NCBI GenBank assembly: GCA_026397725.1
Contig: JAPLUI010000462.1
Location: 1 to 46,394, forward strand
Origin: Verrucomicrobiota bacterium
GTDB taxonomy: Bacteria; Verrucomicrobiota; Verrucomicrobiia; Verrucomicrobiales; Akkermansiaceae
Length of the DNA: 46,394 nucleotides
Reading direction: 5' to 3'
Position numbers and translations under genes: made by a program. The notes beneath the pieces were generated by a model that made no database searches, was not told where the DNA came from, and saw only the letters and a program-made list of their open reading frames with translations. Positions 7,320 through 15,618 of this stretch are shown here, piece by piece; positions within the stretch are counted from its first letter, which is position 1, and the number at the start of each line of letters is the position of its first letter.

Positions 7320-8363
7320 TCATTTGGCCGCTTTTTGCAGCAGGCGCAGGCGTTCGAGGGCGGCGCCGCTGGTGATCATTTCGAGGGCAATCTCAATTCC
7401 GTCGCCGAGGTTATCGGCGAGGCCGGCACAGGCGAGGGCCGCGCCGGAATTCAGCAACACCATGTCGCGCTTGGGGCCGGTGTCGCGGCCGGCGAGGATG
7501 GCTTTGAGAATCGCCGCGTTCGTCTTGGCATTCCCGCCTTGCAGTTCCTTCACCTCGGCGTGATGCAGGCCGAAGTCACGCGGTCGGATCTCCCCATCCT
7601 CCTGGTCCTGATAGAGCCCCGCCTTGCAGATCCGCGTGGAGCCCATCAGGCTCACCTCATCCACCGAGCGTCCGTCGCCAGTGGTGCCATGCACGACCCA
7701 GGCACTGTCCCGCCCGAGGCGTTGCAGGATCTCGGCAAAGGCCGGACACAGCTCGCGGGCAAACACTCCGACCAGTTGGCACTGCGGGTTGGCAGGATTG
7801 AGCAAGGGCCCGATGATGTTGAAAATCGTCCGCACGCCACGCGCCGCGAGGTTGTTCCTGACCTTCGCGACCAACTTGAACGCCGGATGATAGAGCGGGG
7901 CGAACATGAAGCCGACCCCCGCCTGTTCGAGGCAGCGCCGAAAACCGTCGGGCGGGAGGTCGATGCGGATGCCGAGGGCTTCGAGCACATCCGCCCCGCC
8001 GCTTTGCGAGGTGATGCCGCGGTTGCCGTGCTTGACCACCACCGCGCCGGCGGCGGCCGCAATGAACATCACGGTGCTCGAGACATTGAAAAGGTCCAGC
8101 TTGTCGCCGCCCGTCCCGCACACATCCAAGGTGGGGCCCTCCAGATCCAGCAAGCCCACATGCGGGTTGACGGAGTGTTCGAGAAAGACCTCCACAAAGC
8201 CGGCGATTTCACCCGGCGTCTCGCCCTTGGTTGCGAGCGCTTCAAGCAAGTGTTCCTTTTTGGCATCCGCCACCGCCGGGTTGAGCAGCAGGTCGGCGGC
8301 CACCGTGACCTCACGCGGCGAAAGTTCCTGTCCTTGTTCCAAGTGATGAATCAGCGCATCCAT
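7320..8363 (-). CDS. trpD: Anthranilate phosphoribosyltransferase
   Basis: TrpD joins anthranilate to PRPP in the second step of tryptophan synthesis. The 347-residue product has the PRPP/Mg signature DVCGTGGDKLDLFNVS, the KHGNRGITSQSGGADVLEALG block, and the FNIIGPLLNPA and VVHG segments. An in-frame ATG at 8438 would add 25 residues unlike the family; the ATG at 8363 (MDALIHHLEQGQELS) fits the usual N-terminus. No other trp genes adjoin, so it appears monocistronic. Its G+C matches the host, so it marks the right side of the island junction. Confidence 0.95.
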   Translation of the reverse strand: MDALIHHLEQGQELSPREVTVAADLLLNPAVADAKKEHLLEALATKGETPGEIAGFVEVFLEHSVNPHVGLLDLEGPTLDVCGTGGDKLDLFNVSSTVMFIAAAAGAVVVKHGNRGITSQSGGADVLEALGIRIDLPPDGFRRCLEQAGVGFMFAPLYHPAFKLVAKVRNNLAARGVRTIFNIIGPLLNPANPQCQLVGVFARELCPAFAEILQRLGRDSAWVVHGTTGDGRSVDEVSLMGSTRICKAGLYQDQEDGEIRPRDFGLHHAEVKELQGGNAKTNAAILKAILAGRDTGPKRDMVLLNSGAALACAGLADNLGDGIEIALEMITSGAALERLRLLQKAAK

Positions 8364-8507
8364 GCCGGAGCCTAGCTTCGTTTTCCCGCAACGGCCAGAC
8401 CGAATCAGCAAAAACCCACTGGAACACAAACCCACCAACCAACGGCGCAGCGTTTGGTGAGACGGGCTGCGGCTGGCGGCGGGTGGACGGGGTACCGCGG
8501 ACGGGGC

Positions 8508-8888
8508 CTACTGGATCTTTTTGCCACCCTTGCCTGGTTGATGGGCCTTGCCCTTCTTGGCACCCTGGTTTGGCTTGTTCGCCTTGGCATGCTTGCCGCC
8601 CTTGGCTTTGGCTTTGGCCTTGGCCTTCTTGGCAGCGAACTCGGCGAGCGAGAGTTTGCCGTCGGAGTTCTTGTCCCGCCTGTCGAAGGCCTTGGCGGCC
8701 TTGGTGGGGTTTTTGGCCTTGGCGGTGAATTCCTCCTTCGAGAGGAAGCCGTCGTGGTCCTTGTCTTTTTTATTGAAGACTTGTTGCGGAGACGGCTTGG
8801 GCTTGGCTTGGCCGGCGGCGGGCTTTTGGCGGGCCTCGAGTGGCAGGATGAGGGCGAGGCTGATGGCGAACAGGATACGGAATTTCAT
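8508..8888 (-). CDS. Exported EF-hand protein with Lys/Ala-rich tail
   Basis: The 126-residue product starts at MKFRILFAISLALILP, a convincing signal peptide; the longer ATG at 8939 would bury it. The mature part has two EF-hand calcium loops, DKDHDGFLSKEEF and DKNSDGKLSLAEF, separated by about 24 residues. A strongly basic tail follows, rich in Lys, Ala and Gly with near-repeats of KAKA. It is probably a periplasmic or secreted Ca-binding protein. The basic tail might bind nucleic acid or polyanions (inference). Its specific function is unknown. Confidence 0.75.
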   Translation of the reverse strand: MKFRILFAISLALILPLEARQKPAAGQAKPKPSPQQVFNKKDKDHDGFLSKEEFTAKAKNPTKAAKAFDRRDKNSDGKLSLAEFAAKKAKAKAKAKGGKHAKANKPNQGAKKGKAHQPGKGGKKIQ

Positions 8889-8985
8889 CGGATGCGGGGG
8901 TACTGGTTGGGGTGGTGCTCCCGTGGTGGGCGCTGGCATGAATAGCGTGGGGAGGGCAGGTGGTGAGGGTCCGATTACCGATCAC

Positions 8986-11124
8986 TCACGCCAGGGTGGG
9001 CAGGGGCTGGGCCAGGACCAGGCCGGCGCGGATGAGGAGGGGGTCGAGTTGGGGGTCGCGGCCCATGAAGCGGCGGTAGAGTTCGTCGGGAGGGGTGGCG
9101 TTGCCTTGGCTGAGGATGTGCTGGCGAAAGGCGCGGCCCGTGTCGGCATTGAGAATCCCTTCGCGCTGGAACCGGGTGAAGGCATCGGCATCGAGGACTT
9201 CGGCCCATTTGTAGGAGTAATAACCGGCGGCGTAGCCGGTGGGCTCACTGAACAGGTGGTTGAAGCGGCGGATCATTGAGGGGGGGTCCGTTTTCAAGGG
9301 GGCGCGGTAGTCGGCCAGGATCTCGCGATCCAGAGCATCCAGCTCCTTGCCGCGAAATGAGGCGAGGCGGGTGTGGAGTTCGAGGTCGAGCTTGGCCAAG
9401 GCGAGTTGACGCATGAAGGCGGAGGCGATGAGGTGGTTTCTGGCGGCGAGCATCTTGGCCAGGAGATCGTCCGGGATTGGCTCGCCGGATTCGTGGTGGC
9501 GGGCGAAGAGATCGAGGGCATGGCGGTCCCAGCAGAAATTTTCCATGAGCTGTGAAGGGAGTTCGACGAAGTCCCAGGAGACGTTGGTGCCGGCCAGGGA
9601 TTTGACGGGGACCTCGCTGAGCAAGCCGTGAAGGAGGTGACCGAATTCATGGAAGATGGTTTCAACCTCGGCATGGGTGATGAGGGCGGGCATGCCATCG
9701 ACGGGAGGACTCATGTTGCCGACGATGAGGCCGAGGTGAGGTTCGCCAGTGGCCGCGAGGTGGAGGCTGTTCATCCATGCGCCGCCACGCTTGGATTCGC
9801 GCGGGTGCCAGTCGGCATGGAAAGAGCCGAGATGGGAACCGGTGTCGGAGTCGTGAATTTCATAGAAGGAGCATTCGGGATGCCAGACTTCGACGGGGGA
9901 CTCCGCGTGATCAGCAGCAGCGGGTGGCGTGGTGCCGGGTGGGATGCAAGCGGATGCCACCTTGCGAATGGTGATGCCAAAGAGGCGGGAGGCGATTTCA
10001 AACATGCCGGCCATGACGCCATCGACCGGGAAGAAGGGGCGGAGGGATTCTGCGTCGAAATCAAAGATTTCCTGGCGTTGGCGTTCGGCCCAATAAGCGA
10101 CTTCCCAGGGTTCGAGGGGGGCCTCCGGGGCTTGGGTCTTGGCGGCTTTGTAGTGGGCGAGTTGGCGATGCTCGGCGAGGAAGGTGGGGTGGATGCGGGC
10201 GTGGAGGTTCTCGATGAAGTCCAAGGCGGCGCGGCCGGTCTTGGCCATGCGTCGTTGGAGTGTTAGGTCGGCGAAGTGGCGGTGGCCGAGGATGGCGGCC
10301 TTGTCGTGGCGGAGTTCCAGGATTTGCCAGACGAGGGGCGAGTTGTCGAAGGTGCCATAAGCGCCGACCTTGGTGGAGGCTTCCCAGAATTGGCGGCGGA
10401 TGGAATCGTCATGCAGGTGTTGCATGACGGGCAGCATGGAGGGGGCATGGAGGGTGAAGCGCCAGGCCGGGGTAGCAGGTGGCGGGGTGCGGCCGTCGCT
10501 GGCGGCGGCTTTGGCATGGGCGCTGGCGGCGGCAGCGGCTCTTGCAGAATCCGGGAGGCCGGCGAGTTTGGCTTCGTCTGTAATGACGAGGTCCCAGGCG
10601 TTGGTGGAGTCGAGGACGTGCTCGGCGTATTGTTGGGTGAGGGTTGAAAGCTCGGCATCGATGGCGGCGATGCGTTCCTTCTGCTCGGGCGGGAGGTCGG
10701 CGCCGGACTGGCGGAAATCGGCGAGGGTTTCGTGGACGAAGCGTTGTTCCACCGGCGTGAGGGTGGCGATGGCAGGGCTCGCGGCGACGGATTTGAGGGT
10801 GTTCCAGAGGCGGGCGTTGAGCGGGATGGAGGAATAGAAGTCGGAGACTTCCGGCAGCATTTTGTTGAGGGCTTCGCGCTGGGCAGGGTTGTCATTGACG
10901 GCATCGAGGTGTTGGAGGCGACCCCAGCCGCGGCCGAGGACCTCGGTGGCTTGTTCGAGGGCAAGGAAGGTGCTGGCGTAGGTGGCGATGGTCAGATCCT
11001 GGGCGCAGATGGCTTCGATGTTTTGTTTTGACAGATCGAGGGCATGGCGGATGTCGGGCTCGATGTGGTCGGGGGTGAGCGTGGACCAGCGGATGTGGAA
11101 GTCGGGCGCGAGGAATGGGTGCAT
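8986..11124 (-). CDS. prlC: Oligopeptidase A (M3 family metallopeptidase)
   Basis: The 712-residue product is a thimet-oligopeptidase-family zinc peptidase. HEFGH at residues 492-496, within TIFHEFGHLLHGLLSEVP, supplies the zinc-binding histidines and catalytic Glu. The C-terminal GYAAGYYSYKWAEVLDADAF and the N-terminal HIEPDIRHALD are typical of E. coli OpdA/PrlC. There is no signal peptide, consistent with cytosolic degradation of short peptides, including cleaved signal peptides. It is slightly longer than the E. coli enzyme because of an Ala-rich insertion near residue 190-210. The next gene upstream on the same strand begins 26 bp away. Confidence 0.93.
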   Translation of the reverse strand: MHPFLAPDFHIRWSTLTPDHIEPDIRHALDLSKQNIEAICAQDLTIATYASTFLALEQATEVLGRGWGRLQHLDAVNDNPAQREALNKMLPEVSDFYSSIPLNARLWNTLKSVAASPAIATLTPVEQRFVHETLADFRQSGADLPPEQKERIAAIDAELSTLTQQYAEHVLDSTNAWDLVITDEAKLAGLPDSARAAAAASAHAKAAASDGRTPPPATPAWRFTLHAPSMLPVMQHLHDDSIRRQFWEASTKVGAYGTFDNSPLVWQILELRHDKAAILGHRHFADLTLQRRMAKTGRAALDFIENLHARIHPTFLAEHRQLAHYKAAKTQAPEAPLEPWEVAYWAERQRQEIFDFDAESLRPFFPVDGVMAGMFEIASRLFGITIRKVASACIPPGTTPPAAADHAESPVEVWHPECSFYEIHDSDTGSHLGSFHADWHPRESKRGGAWMNSLHLAATGEPHLGLIVGNMSPPVDGMPALITHAEVETIFHEFGHLLHGLLSEVPVKSLAGTNVSWDFVELPSQLMENFCWDRHALDLFARHHESGEPIPDDLLAKMLAARNHLIASAFMRQLALAKLDLELHTRLASFRGKELDALDREILADYRAPLKTDPPSMIRRFNHLFSEPTGYAAGYYSYKWAEVLDADAFTRFQREGILNADTGRAFRQHILSQGNATPPDELYRRFMGRDPQLDPLLIRAGLVLAQPLPTLA

Positions 11125-11149
11125 TGGGAGGTGGATGGGTGGTCAGTGG

Positions 11150-12238
11150 TCAGTTGTCAGGGGCAGAGGATTGGTCGGATCGGTCGGAATCGACGGATGG
11201 ATTTTCACCTGTCTTTGGCAGTGGCCGGACGAGGTTGGCGGGGAGGGGGAACACGCGGTCGAAGATGCCGGGGGCGATTTCGTGGGCTTGGGCGTAGGCG
11301 TCGCGGAGCATTTCGAGTTTGGCATCGAGGTTGTCGAGGTGATGGAGGGCGAAGGCTTCCGGGGTGCGGGGGAGGACGGGAGAGCCGAACTCGAATTGGC
11401 CGTGGTGGCTGGCGATGAGGTGGAGGAGATGGAGGCGGGTTTCCTCGGGGGCGGGTTTGAGGTTGGCCCAAGCGGCGGCGGCAGGGGATTCGAGCAGGTC
11501 GCGCCAGAGTTTGTTGACGAGTTCGATGCCGAGCGGGATGTGGCCTAACATCTCACCGTGGAGGCTGTGGATTTGGGCGAAGCCGTGTTCCGGATAGGCG
11601 TTTTCCCAGAGTTTGCCGCAATCGTGGAGGAGCACGCCGGTGAGCAGGAGGTCGCGGTTGAGTTCCGGATAGACCGGGCACAGGGCGGCGGCGGAGCGCA
11701 GCATCTGGGCGACGTGTTCGACGAGGCCGCCGCGGCGGGCGTGGTGGTTTTTCCTGGCGGCGGCGGTGCGCCGGAAGCGGTCCCCCATTTGCGTTAGAAA
11801 GCGCTGGCAGAGGGCGTGGAGGCGGGGGTCGGTGATGGATTGGGAGAGGCTGAGGATGTCGGCGAAGTCGCGTTGCTGTTTGTCGCGGGTGGCGGGGTCG
11901 CCGGCGAGGAAATCGGCGGTGGTCTCGGCATCGAGCGGATGCCAGGTGAGGTGGTTGGGGTTGATGCCGTATTGGTTTTGGGTCCACTCGGCTTCGAGGC
12001 GAACGATGGTGCCATCGGCAAGGGCGGCGGCGGCGTCGTAGGTGGGGGAGTCCGACCAGATCTTGAGGATGAGGTTGCCGGTGGCGTCGGCGAAGGCGAG
12101 TTCGAGGTAGGGTTTGCCGGCTTTGGTGGTGCGGGTGGCGCGGGATTGGAACTGGGCGGCGATGGCAGCGGCGATGGGGATTTCACCGGCTTGTTCTTTG
12201 ATGGCGGCAATGGTGATGGGGCTCACGGCGGTGAGCAT
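11150..12238 (-). CDS. YhaM-like OB-fold/HD-domain 3'-5' exoribonuclease
   Basis: The 362-residue product begins with an OB-fold nucleic-acid-binding domain (roughly residues 20-105: KPYLELAFADATGNLILKIW). An HD phosphohydrolase domain follows, with His175 in GLVEHV, His205-Asp206 in LLHDCGKLWE, and downstream HSLHGEMLGH and IASHHG motifs. The arrangement matches YhaM/Cbf1-type 3'-5' exoribonucleases. It lies 25 bp upstream of the oligopeptidase gene and 38 bp downstream of the bifunctional-nuclease-domain gene, so the three are probably co-transcribed. RNA as substrate is inferred from the family. Confidence 0.8.
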   Translation of the reverse strand: MLTAVSPITIAAIKEQAGEIPIAAAIAAQFQSRATRTTKAGKPYLELAFADATGNLILKIWSDSPTYDAAAALADGTIVRLEAEWTQNQYGINPNHLTWHPLDAETTADFLAGDPATRDKQQRDFADILSLSQSITDPRLHALCQRFLTQMGDRFRRTAAARKNHHARRGGLVEHVAQMLRSAAALCPVYPELNRDLLLTGVLLHDCGKLWENAYPEHGFAQIHSLHGEMLGHIPLGIELVNKLWRDLLESPAAAAWANLKPAPEETRLHLLHLIASHHGQFEFGSPVLPRTPEAFALHHLDNLDAKLEMLRDAYAQAHEIAPGIFDRVFPLPANLVRPLPKTGENPSVDSDRSDQSSAPDN

Positions 12239-12276
12239 GGCGAGGCCGGGGGCGCTGGGGAAGCGTTTTCATGAGT

Positions 12277-12735
12277 TCACGCATCCCCGCCGCCCTGGCC
12301 ATGCTTGCGCATTTCCTCGAGGACGCCGGACATGTCTTCGAGGGAATCCCAGAGTGAGCGGACGACATAGAGCGGGGAGCCGCAGCGCACGGCGAGGGCG
12401 AGACAATCGGAGGGGCGGGCGTCCAATTCGACGATCTTGCGCTCCATGATTTCGTTTTGGGCTTCGAGGATGAGGCGGGCGTAGTAGATTTCGTTTTCCA
12501 TGCGGAGGATGACGGCGCGGGAGACTTTGGCACCGAAGGCTTGCAGGGCGAGGAGGAACAGGTCGTGGGTGAGGGGGCGGGGCACGGACTGGCCGCTGAG
12601 GACGGTGTTGATGGCAGCGCCGACGGCAGGGTCGATGTAAAAGACAATGGCTTTGGTGCCATCACCCAGGAACACGGCGCAGCCGGCTTGAGTGGGCAGG
12701 AGGGCGATGGGTTCGACGCGAACGAGTTGGGGCAT
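12277..12735 (-). CDS. Bifunctional nuclease (BFN/DUF151) domain protein
   Basis: The 152-residue single-domain protein has the BFN pattern: GCAVFLGDGTKAIVFYI, then RPLTHDLFLLALQAFGAKV, VILRMENEIYYARLIL, and the invariant-like DARPSDCLALAVRC. Such proteins are reported as nucleases in plants and are widespread in bacteria with an uncertain role. It is likely the first gene of a small operon with the YhaM-like gene. No signal peptide is present. Confidence 0.85.
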   Translation of the reverse strand: MPQLVRVEPIALLPTQAGCAVFLGDGTKAIVFYIDPAVGAAINTVLSGQSVPRPLTHDLFLLALQAFGAKVSRAVILRMENEIYYARLILEAQNEIMERKIVELDARPSDCLALAVRCGSPLYVVRSLWDSLEDMSGVLEEMRKHGQGGGDA

Positions 12736-12746
12736 GGGGAGGGGGA

Positions 12747-12781
12747 AGGTCGGAGGTCGGAGGTCAGAGGTCAGAGGTCGG
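12747..12781. repeat. Five tandem heptamers AGGTCRG
   Basis: AGGTCGG, AGGTCGG, AGGTCAG, AGGTCAG and AGGTCGG run without a gap. The array straddles the 3' end of the hexapeptide-protein gene, whose stop codon (12771-12773) and last residues fall inside it. Confidence 0.9.
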
Positions 12782-13346
12782 GAAGAGAAGAGAGAACACT
12801 GCGGGGAGGGGCCGCCAGACTCGCGGGCTGGAGCCCGGGCTCCAGGAGGTATTGGCGGGAGCCGGCGACGTATTTGATGGCCCAGCTCTTGATTTTGGCC
12901 TGTTCGTCGAGCGGGAGGGTGCGGACGACTTTGGCAGGAGAGCCGAGCACGAGCGAGCCGGGCGGGATGAGGGTGCCACCGGTCACGAGTGCGCCGGCAC
13001 CGATGATGGAGCGTTCGCCAATGACCGCGCCATCCAGGATGATGGCACCCATGCCGACGAGGACTTCGTCCTTGACGGTGCAGGCATGCAGGATGGCGGA
13101 GTGGCCGACGGTGACGAGTTCGCCGACATAGCAGCCGAAGTTGTCGGCGAGGTGGATGACGGCGTTATCCTGGATGTTGGAGCGCGGGCCGACGATGATT
13201 TCATGGATGTCGCCGCGCAGGGTGGCGTGATACCAGATGCTGCACTCTGCGTGGAGGGTGACGCGGCCGATCACGTCCGCACTGGCGGCGATGAAGACGC
13301 TGGCGTGAATGGATGGGGCAAACCCGGCGAAATTCTCGATGGCCAT
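12771..13346 (-). CDS. Gamma-carbonic-anhydrase-like left-handed beta-helix protein
   Basis: The 191-residue hexapeptide-repeat protein keeps the three gamma-CA zinc histidines: His65 (NAVIHLAD), His82 (VGHSA) and His87 (ILHAC). It also has the conserved NIQDN and VGMGAIILDG coils. It belongs to the YrdA/PaaY group, cytosolic proteins of which some are carbonic anhydrases. The open frame extends upstream to 13604, but that extension is low-complexity and overlaps the divergent aroC; MAIENFAGFAPSIH at 13346 is the family start. The last 5-6 residues are encoded by the AGGTCRG array, so the C-terminus may have been shaped by repeat growth. Confidence 0.85.
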   Translation of the reverse strand: MAIENFAGFAPSIHASVFIAASADVIGRVTLHAECSIWYHATLRGDIHEIIVGPRSNIQDNAVIHLADNFGCYVGELVTVGHSAILHACTVKDEVLVGMGAIILDGAVIGERSIIGAGALVTGGTLIPPGSLVLGSPAKVVRTLPLDEQAKIKSWAIKYVAGSRQYLLEPGLQPASLAAPPRSVLSSLPDL

Positions 13347-13527
13347 GCGGCAAGTGTAGGGCCTCCGGAGCGGGACTGCAAGCTTGGTGCGTGGGTGGTG
13401 CGTGCCGGGGCAAGCGCGGGGTGGGGAGAGCAGGCACCACGGCGGTCCCGCAGGGCAGGGGATGCCACTGGCCACCGGCCACCGCCTTGCCGCTTGCCTC
13501 GGTGCCGGGATTGATTTATCATCCGGC
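13347..13527. other. Divergent intergenic region
   Basis: This 181-bp gap lies between the minus-strand hexapeptide-protein gene and plus-strand aroC and must contain both upstream regions. I could not assign a promoter with confidence. The sequence is G+C-rich apart from TTGATTTATCATCC directly before the aroC ATG. Confidence 0.5.
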
Positions 13528-14613
13528 ATGTCATCCACCTTTGGCGAGCTTTTCCGCATCCACACCTTTGGCGAATCGCACGGTGGTGGAGTGGGTGTCG
13601 TCATTGATGGCTGCCCGCCGCGGATCGCTGTCTCGGAGGCGCAGATCCAGCGTGAACTCGAGCGCCGGCGTCCCGGTCAGTCCGAGATTGTTACCCCGCG
13701 CAAGGAAGCGGATACGGCGGAGATTCTCTCCGGCATCCACGACGGGCTCACGCTTGGCACCCCGATCGCCATTCTGGTCCGCAACACCGACCACCGCCCC
13801 GCCTCCTACGAGGAAATGGCCGCCACCTACCGGCCCAGTCACGCCGATTACACCTACGACGCCAAATTCGGCATCCGCGCCCCCACCGGCGGTGGTCGCG
13901 CCTCAGCCCGTGAAACGATTGGCCGCGTGGCTGCCGCCGCGGTGGCCCGGCAGGTGCTGGATGCCTATCACCCCGGCATTGAAATCCTGGCCTGGGTGAA
14001 GTCCATCCAGCACCTTGCCGCCAGCGTCGATCCTGCCACCATCACCGCTGCCACCATCGAGTCCAACATCGTCCGCACCGGGGATCCTGCCATGGTCGAG
14101 GCCATGATCGGCCTGATCAAGGCGGTCCGCAGCGAGGGCAACTCGGTGGGCGGGGTCATCGAGTGTGTCATCCGCGGTTGTCCGCCCGGCTTGGGCGAGC
14201 CCGTTTTTGACAAACTGGAAGCGGATCTTGCCAAAGCCATGCTGTCGCTGCCAGCGACCAAGGGGTTTGAGATCGGTTCTGGCTTTGGCGGCACCCTGCT
14301 CACCGGGCGCGAGCACAATGACCCCTTCCGCATGTTGGAGGGCAAAGTCCGCACCACCAGCAACCACTCCGGCGGGGTCCAAGGCGGAATTTCCAACGGT
14401 GAGCCGATCTTTTTCCGCATTGCCTTCAAGCCCACCGCCACCATCATGAGCATCCAGCAAACCGTCACCGCCAGCGGTGAGGACGCCGAACTCGAAGGTC
14501 GCGGACGCCATGATGCCTGTGTGCTTCCCCGCGCCGTCCCCATCGTCGAAGCCATGGCAACGCTCGTTCTAACCGATCATTTGTTGCGGCAAAGATGCCT
14601 GGATCGGGCCTAG
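13528..14613 (+). CDS. aroC: Chorismate synthase
   Basis: AroC converts 5-enolpyruvylshikimate-3-phosphate to chorismate, the last shikimate-pathway step, using reduced flavin. The 361-residue product shows the signature GESHGGGVGVVIDGCPP near the N-terminus, the GGRASARET block near residue 130, and GFEIGSGFGG. The ATG at 13528 (MSSTFGELFRIHTFGESHG) is the family start; the upstream in-frame ATG at 13384 adds unrelated sequence. It is followed by a heptamer array and a membrane-protein gene. Confidence 0.95.
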   Translation: MSSTFGELFRIHTFGESHGGGVGVVIDGCPPRIAVSEAQIQRELERRRPGQSEIVTPRKEADTAEILSGIHDGLTLGTPIAILVRNTDHRPASYEEMAATYRPSHADYTYDAKFGIRAPTGGGRASARETIGRVAAAAVARQVLDAYHPGIEILAWVKSIQHLAASVDPATITAATIESNIVRTGDPAMVEAMIGLIKAVRSEGNSVGGVIECVIRGCPPGLGEPVFDKLEADLAKAMLSLPATKGFEIGSGFGGTLLTGREHNDPFRMLEGKVRTTSNHSGGVQGGISNGEPIFFRIAFKPTATIMSIQQTVTASGEDAELEGRGRHDACVLPRAVPIVEAMATLVLTDHLLRQRCLDRA

Positions 14614-14626
14614 CAGCTCGAGGATC

Positions 14627-14710
14627 ATCCGCCATCCGCCATCCGCCATTTGCCATCCGCCATTTGCCATCCGCCATCCGCCATCCACCATCCACCATCC
14701 ACCATCCACT
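14627..14710. repeat. Twelve tandem heptamers ATCCRCC (variant ATTTGCC)
   Basis: Twelve consecutive 7-bp units run from ATCCGCC through ATTTGCC variants to ATCCACC and ATCCACT. They begin 14 bp after the aroC stop and end 15 bp before the next ATG (14725). The same heptamer, with an identical CCATCCACCATCCACTATCT end, occurs before rplO, and a shorter run precedes rplC. Confidence 0.95.
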
Positions 14711-14724
14711 ATCTTATCTTCAGC

Positions 14725-15513
14725 ATGTCTCTGGACTTTCTTCCGCCCCTCAACCTTGGCACTGCCGCAGTGCTCATCTTCGCGTTGTGTGCGGGCGTGG
14801 TGTTGCTGCGTGGGATTGGGCGGCTGCTGCTGGGCACCTTGGTGCTGAGTGCCAGCGTGTGGCTTGCCTTCTATGTCTGGCAACACACCCCGGCATGGTC
14901 TGTGCTGTGGTTGGTCAAACCCAACCGCATCATCACCACGGGACTGCCCGTCCTCACCTTTGTCGTGGCCATGGTTTTCATTCGCAAGTTGCTCAGATTC
15001 ATCGCCAGCCCCTTGGTCAAACCCAGCGATGCGGCACCAACGGCATTCACCAATGTGCCAATGCGGCTGTGTTTCGCCCTCGTTGCATCGGCGGTGCTGT
15101 GGCTCCTCGGGGCCACCTTGGTGCATCATGCCGGGTCGATTGCGGAAATCCGCAGTTGCGTTGAGAAATCCGCCATCACCAGTGCCACCTCAGCCTGTCT
15201 CCAGCGCCTGAAAACCGCAGTGGAAGCGGTGCTCCCCAAAGAATGGCTCAAGCGACTCGATCCGCTTGCCGAGCCGGCCAGACTCGCCCTTGCCAAGCTG
15301 ATTGCCACCCAGGCCGACCCCGCCTTGCCCTTGGCCATCGATCCCGCGACCGGCAAGCCATATCCCCGAGCCATTCTGGTGGATGATCCAGCCCTCCAAA
15401 GTCTTGCCCGGCAGCAGGACTACGCCACCCTGCTGCGTCATCCCAACCTCACCCAGGCCCTCACGCGCTCCAAGACGAAAAGCGTGGAGACGGAGAAGGA
15501 CCGGAAAAGATGA
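14725..15513 (+). CDS. Four-helix membrane protein, possibly CvpA-like
   Basis: The product is 262 residues from MSLDFLPPLNLG; the longer frame would translate the heptamer array and is rejected. Four hydrophobic segments are visible at about residues 12-28, 30-50, 72-92 and 110-132. A charged cytosolic or periplasmic C-terminal half follows, ending in ALQSLARQQDYATLLRHP. Four helices plus this kind of tail recall CvpA-family proteins, but the match is weak and the function is unknown. It lies between aroC and gatB on the same strand. Confidence 0.6.
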   Translation: MSLDFLPPLNLGTAAVLIFALCAGVVLLRGIGRLLLGTLVLSASVWLAFYVWQHTPAWSVLWLVKPNRIITTGLPVLTFVVAMVFIRKLLRFIASPLVKPSDAAPTAFTNVPMRLCFALVASAVLWLLGATLVHHAGSIAEIRSCVEKSAITSATSACLQRLKTAVEAVLPKEWLKRLDPLAEPARLALAKLIATQADPALPLAIDPATGKPYPRAILVDDPALQSLARQQDYATLLRHPNLTQALTRSKTKSVETEKDRKR

Positions 15514-15618
15514 GCGGAGTGAGGACATCGGGTCGGACGGGTCGGACGGATTTTTCGGATATTGCTAACCATTGACTCATGGCCAATAACCGGCACGCAG
15601 CAAGCCCCCCCCGCAATC

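Noticed and set aside
14627..14710. Heptamer arrays as CRISPR repeats
   Set aside because: Seven-bp contiguous units without spacers are simple tandem repeats, not CRISPR.
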